This document shows positions 6,235 through 8,368 of a stretch of 8,368 nucleotides of DNA, in pieces. The notes under the pieces were generated by a model. It did not search any database and was not told the origin of the DNA. It was given only the letters and a program-made list of their open reading frames with translations. The DNA is from CAZMHJ01 sp046350635 (GTDB lineage Bacteria; Patescibacteriota; Saccharimonadia; Saccharimonadales; CAIOMD01): NCBI GenBank assembly GCA_046350635.1, contig JAXLZY010000010.1:1-8368 (forward strand), given 5' to 3'. Position 1 is the stretch's first letter; the number at the start of each line of letters is the position of its first letter. The position numbers were made by a program, and so were the translations under genes.

Positions 6235-6315
6235 ATGAAACGTAAAGGCGTTTCAACACTGACAGAAGATTGCTTCTGTCCTTTTACTGAAATGTTCTGG
6301 TCATGGTGGCCATAA
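6235..6315 (+). CDS. Putative 26-residue leader peptide ending in a Trp-rich stretch
   Basis: An ATG at 6235 opens a short frame reading MKRKGVSTLTEDC followed by FCPFTEMFWSWWP and TAA at 6313-6315. Three of the last five codons are TGG (6298, 6304, 6307), with nearby Phe and Cys codons. It lies between a good promoter and the wall-hydrolase gene and runs through the leader hairpins, which is the layout of an attenuation leader peptide. There is no Shine-Dalgarno site, and the ATG is only 4 nt after the -10, so it would have to start leaderless or from an inner ATG at 6292 (MFWSWWP). A 26-codon open frame is not rare by chance, and the TGG codons coincide with a small hairpin (ATGG TGG CCAT), so expression is uncertain. 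Confidence 0.3.
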   Translation: MKRKGVSTLTEDCFCPFTEMFWSWWP

Positions 6316-6396
6316 AAACAGAACGCTGCAGTAAGAGAATGCATTTCTTAATGTGTTCTACCTATTACAAACCAATGTAAAAAGGAGACTCTTTTT
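6236..6396 (+). promoter_or_regulatory. Structured 5' leader with a possible ribosome-site switch
   Basis: About 160 nt without a long ORF, but dense in paired elements. Hairpin 1 is 6236-6242 with 6249-6255 (7 bp, 6-nt loop). Hairpin 2 is 6261-6268 with 6273-6280 (8 bp, 4-nt loop). Hairpin 3 is 6281-6289 with 6329-6337 (9 bp including one G-U), with 6294-6299:6319-6324 (6 bp) nested inside. Competing pairs exist: 6279-6287 can pair with 6377-6386, covering the ribosome site (9 bp, one bulged A); 6320-6326 can pair with 6353-6359; and 6332-6336 can pair with 6346-6350. No U-run terminator is present, so control, if real, would act on translation. It does not match any riboswitch consensus I can recall, including the ydaO c-di-AMP class that controls wall hydrolases in other bacteria. 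Confidence 0.5.
6380..6387 (+). promoter_or_regulatory. Ribosome site of the wall-hydrolase gene, possibly occluded
   Basis: AAAAGGAG ends 9 nt before the ATG at 6397 and fixes that start. It sits in a small inverted repeat, AAAAAG (6379-6384) with CTTTTT (6391-6396), and is also complementary to TCCTTTTAC at 6279-6287, so two structures could hide it. Confidence 0.7.
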
Positions 6397-7035
6397 ATGC
6401 GTGAACAACGCCCAGAATCATCATGGGAGTCAAAACTTTCATGGCGCCAAAAAACTGCTGTTGGTTTGGCAGTTTTTGCCCTACCATTAATGGTAGTCAT
6501 ACCAAAAAATAATACCGTTGAATCAACACCAACTTCGGTTAGCATAGCCGAGAACGACGGACTTGATATATATGCAGCAAAACTTGAGGCGCAAAAACAT
6601 GCCACAGAACTACTCGCTGATAGTACAGCAGATACTAGGGCTGAGGCCGCCTCGCGCTCAGCCGCAAGAACCGCCATTGCACAGTGTTTTGATATCAACC
6701 CCAAGCAACTACATCACACCCTACCAGAACAGTACGATAATATTCAGTTAGCATGCGAGCTTGCAAAGAATGAGCCCTGGGCAAAAAATGATTTTACAAG
6801 ACAATTCAGTGCTCTTGTTCAAATTTGGGACCGAGAGTCGGGTTGGGATGAAGAAGCCTACAACAAGGGCTCTGATGCCGGCGGAATACCGCAGGCTATG
6901 CCGAAAAGCAAAATGGGTGCCGCTGCGCAACATGACGCCGCAAAGCAGATTAAGTGGGGACTTAATTACATAAAAGACAGATACAAAGATCCCCTCGGCG
7001 CCCTTGCGCACTGGGATAGCGAACACTGGTATTAA
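6397..7035 (+). CDS. Membrane-anchored lysozyme/transglycosylase-like peptidoglycan hydrolase
   Basis: A 212-residue exported wall hydrolase. A short basic N-terminus is followed by a hydrophobic helix at about 20-36 with no clear cleavage site, so it is either a signal peptide or a membrane anchor. Residues about 55-130 are an Ala-rich, charged, probably helical linker with two cysteines (C97, C120) that could form a disulfide outside the cell. The last ~75 residues are a lysozyme-like fold of the kind found at the C-terminus of actinobacterial G5, Rpf-like and aggregation-promoting-factor proteins: QIWDRESGW (142-150) with E147 as probable catalytic acid, GIPQAMPKSKM (163-173), IKWGLNYIKDRY (185-196) and a terminal HWY. 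The common YGxPCGAW is KDPLGALAHW here. It is the only long plus-strand gene of the window, divergent from gatC and convergent with uvrB. The long leader implies its own regulation. Target bonds are inferred. Confidence 0.85.
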   Translation: MREQRPESSWESKLSWRQKTAVGLAVFALPLMVVIPKNNTVESTPTSVSIAENDGLDIYAAKLEAQKHATELLADSTADTRAEAASRSAARTAIAQCFDINPKQLHHTLPEQYDNIQLACELAKNEPWAKNDFTRQFSALVQIWDRESGWDEEAYNKGSDAGGIPQAMPKSKMGAAAQHDAAKQIKWGLNYIKDRYKDPLGALAHWDSEHWY

Positions 7036-8292
7036 TTAAAGTTTATTTTTTATTTCGGCTATCAGGTCTCGTAAGTCGGCCGCTTTTTCAAACTCTAAGT
7101 TAGCTGCCGCCAAATCCATCTGAGCACTCAAATCACTAATAAGCGCCTTGTATTCGTCTTTTGGAATTTTATCAAGGTTTAATTTAGCGGTTTTTGCCTC
7201 TTTACTTTCGGCCCCCACCGCGGCACGCAAGCTCTCGTCAACACTCTTAATAATGCCGGTCGGAGTGATGTCATGCTCGGTGTTATACAGCTCTTGAATA
7301 GCGCGGCGTCGATTGGTTTCATCAATCGCCCGTTTCATGCTACCAGTTACTACATCGGCATACATGATAACCGTACCTTCTACATGGCGCGCGGCACGGC
7401 CAATCGTTTGAATCAGTGCGGGCTCACTCCGCAAAAAGCCTTCTTTATCGGCATCCAAAATAGCTACCAAACTAACTTCGGGTAAGTCTAAGCCTTCACG
7501 CAATAAATTAATACCAACTAATACATCATAAATTCCTAGACGTAAATCACGCAAAATATCAGTTCGCTCAAGCGTATCCACGTCACTGTGTAAATACTGG
7601 ACCTTTATGTTCAGCTCTTCTAAGTACTCTGTTAGATCTTCAGCCATGCGCTTCGTGAGCGTTGTTACCAGCACGCGCTGATGCTTGGCAACTTTGTCAC
7701 GGATTTCGGCTATTAAATCATCTACCTGGCCATCAACGGGGCGGACTTCAATTTTTGGATCCAAAAGCCCGGTGGGGCGGATTACTTGCTCAACAGGTTT
7801 TGGCGAACGGCTTAGCTCGTATTCAGCAGGTGTCGCAGAAACATAGATTGCCTGGTTTACATGTCGCTCGAATTCAGTAAAGGTAAGTGGGCGGTTGTCG
7901 AGCGCACTTGGCAAACGAAAGCCATGCTCTACAAGTACTTCCTTTCGAGCTCGGTCGCCATTATACATGCCGCGTACCTGTGGCAAGGTCATGTGACTTT
8001 CATCAACTAACAGCAAGTAGTCATCTGGGAAGTAATCCATAAGTGTTGCTGGCTGTTCGCCCGGCTCACGATTTGTTAAATAACGACTGTAGTTTTCGAT
8101 GCCTTTTACAAACCCAGTTTCTTCTAGCATTTCTAAATCAAATCGGGTTCGCTGCTCGAGCCGTTGCGCCTCGAGCAATAAACCGTTTGCTTTGTAATAC
8201 GCCAGTCGTTCTTCAAGTTCACGCTCGATTTTGCCGAGTGCTTGTTTGAGTTTTTCGTGAGGGGTCACGTAGTGACTACCCGGGAACACCAT
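7036..8292 (-). CDS. uvrB: UvrABC system protein B, C-terminal two thirds
   Basis: The damage-verifying helicase-like subunit of nucleotide excision repair, which receives DNA from UvrA and recruits UvrC. This open stretch has 418 residues against about 650-700 for complete UvrB. Present are FPGSHYVTP (3-11), LLEAQRLEQRTRFDLEM (39-55), GIENYSR (64-70), DESH (97-100, motif II), VSATP (151-155, motif III), TTLTKRMAEDL (210-220), REGLDLPEVSLVAILDADKE (265-284, motif V), QTIGRAAR (295-302, motif VI) and a UVR domain at the end (about 383-418) that contacts UvrC. The Walker A motif and DNA-gripping beta-hairpin lie in the N-terminal part, outside the window. The ATG at 8292 is only the first Met after an in-frame TAG at 8319-8317; it falls inside a conserved block and has no ribosome site, so it is probably not the true start. 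Confidence 0.9.
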   Translation of the reverse strand: MVFPGSHYVTPHEKLKQALGKIERELEERLAYYKANGLLLEAQRLEQRTRFDLEMLEETGFVKGIENYSRYLTNREPGEQPATLMDYFPDDYLLLVDESHMTLPQVRGMYNGDRARKEVLVEHGFRLPSALDNRPLTFTEFERHVNQAIYVSATPAEYELSRSPKPVEQVIRPTGLLDPKIEVRPVDGQVDDLIAEIRDKVAKHQRVLVTTLTKRMAEDLTEYLEELNIKVQYLHSDVDTLERTDILRDLRLGIYDVLVGINLLREGLDLPEVSLVAILDADKEGFLRSEPALIQTIGRAARHVEGTVIMYADVVTGSMKRAIDETNRRRAIQELYNTEHDITPTGIIKSVDESLRAAVGAESKEAKTAKLNLDKIPKDEYKALISDLSAQMDLAAANLEFEKAADLRDLIAEIKNKL

Positions 8293-8368
8293 GTATTCGT
8301 CTACGGTCGCTTCAATCTAACCACTTAAAGGGTTAATACGCCTGATTATATAAATTTCAAAACCAAAA
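8293..8368 (-). pseudogene. uvrB: In-frame upstream part of uvrB, interrupted by TAG
   Basis: Reading the same frame upstream of 8292 gives FGFEIYIIRRINPLSG, then TAG at 8319-8317, then IEATVDEY joining MVFPGSHYVTP. The family normally reads FGDEIERIxxIDPLTGE here, so this is clearly UvrB continuing to the window edge. TAG stands where a Glu codon is usual, and the usual Asp, Glu and Arg of DEIER are Phe, Tyr and Ile. It is either a damaged gene or base errors near a contig end; the two cannot be told apart here. Confidence 0.75.

Noticed and set aside
6236..6396. c-di-AMP (ydaO) riboswitch, expected for wall hydrolases
   Set aside because: The conserved blocks I recall for that class are not visible; the hairpin order also differs.
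6348..6704. Minus-strand open frame of 118 codons opposite the hydrolase
   Set aside because: It is antisense to a recognisable protein, has a Ser/Ala-rich composition typical of a shadow frame, and shows no motif.
8317..8319. Reassigned TAG codon in uvrB
   Set aside because: gatB ends at TAG with the next gene beginning 1 nt later, so TAG works as a stop here; error or mutation is simpler.
8345..8350. Perfect TATAAT on the minus strand upstream of the uvrB Met at 8292
   Set aside because: It falls inside sequence that still reads as UvrB in frame, in the stretch most suspected of base errors, and no -35 or ribosome site supports a new start.
1..8368. CRISPR array, tRNA or rRNA gene, insertion sequence or prophage
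   Set aside because: No spaced direct repeats, cloverleaf, terminal inverted repeats, transposase or integrase were seen; the window is mostly housekeeping genes.

Overview
The window looks like a piece of a Candidatus Patescibacteria (CPR) genome, most likely Saccharibacteria (TM7). This rests on gene content, the very compact layout, several short membrane proteins, a Gram-positive-type wall hydrolase and family resemblance. It is an inference from reading the proteins; no phylogeny was run. TGA ends gatC and gatA in ATGA start/stop overlaps, which argues against the UGA-to-glycine code of Absconditabacteria and Gracilibacteria.

Positions 1-6136 are all on the minus strand. In transcription order they hold a tight six-gene cluster: gatC, gatA, a membrane-anchored protein with a HEPN-like RNxxxH motif, gatB, a NUDIX hydrolase and galU. 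Neighbours overlap by up to 17 nt or lie 1 nt apart. Next come a small one-helix membrane protein with its own promoter inside the galU end, and a YtxH-family protein. A strong symmetric terminator closes this set. Directly after the terminator lies a TATAAT box and the start of dnaE, which runs off the left edge. The gat genes correct misacylated Glu-tRNAGln and/or Asp-tRNAAsn, galU makes UDP-glucose, and the NUDIX enzyme probably clears nucleoside-diphosphate derivatives.

Positions 6137-6396 form a divergent control region. One side carries a gatC promoter so close to the ATG that the mRNA is probably leaderless. The other side carries a promoter (TAGACT, 17 bp, TAAAAT) followed by a leader of about 160 nt with three hairpins. 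In that leader an anti-Shine-Dalgarno segment can pair either with the ribosome site of the downstream gene or with a segment inside the leader. A 26-codon ORF ending in a Trp-rich stretch runs through it. The leader precedes a membrane-anchored lysozyme or transglycosylase-like wall hydrolase (6397-7035). This is the best candidate for an undescribed regulatory system here.

Positions 7036-8368 hold uvrB on the minus strand, convergent with the hydrolase and with back-to-back stop codons. Only the C-terminal two thirds is open. The same frame continues to the right edge and still reads as UvrB, but it is broken by a TAG, and several normally conserved charged residues in the last 50 nt are changed. 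That is either a real lesion or contig-end sequence error.
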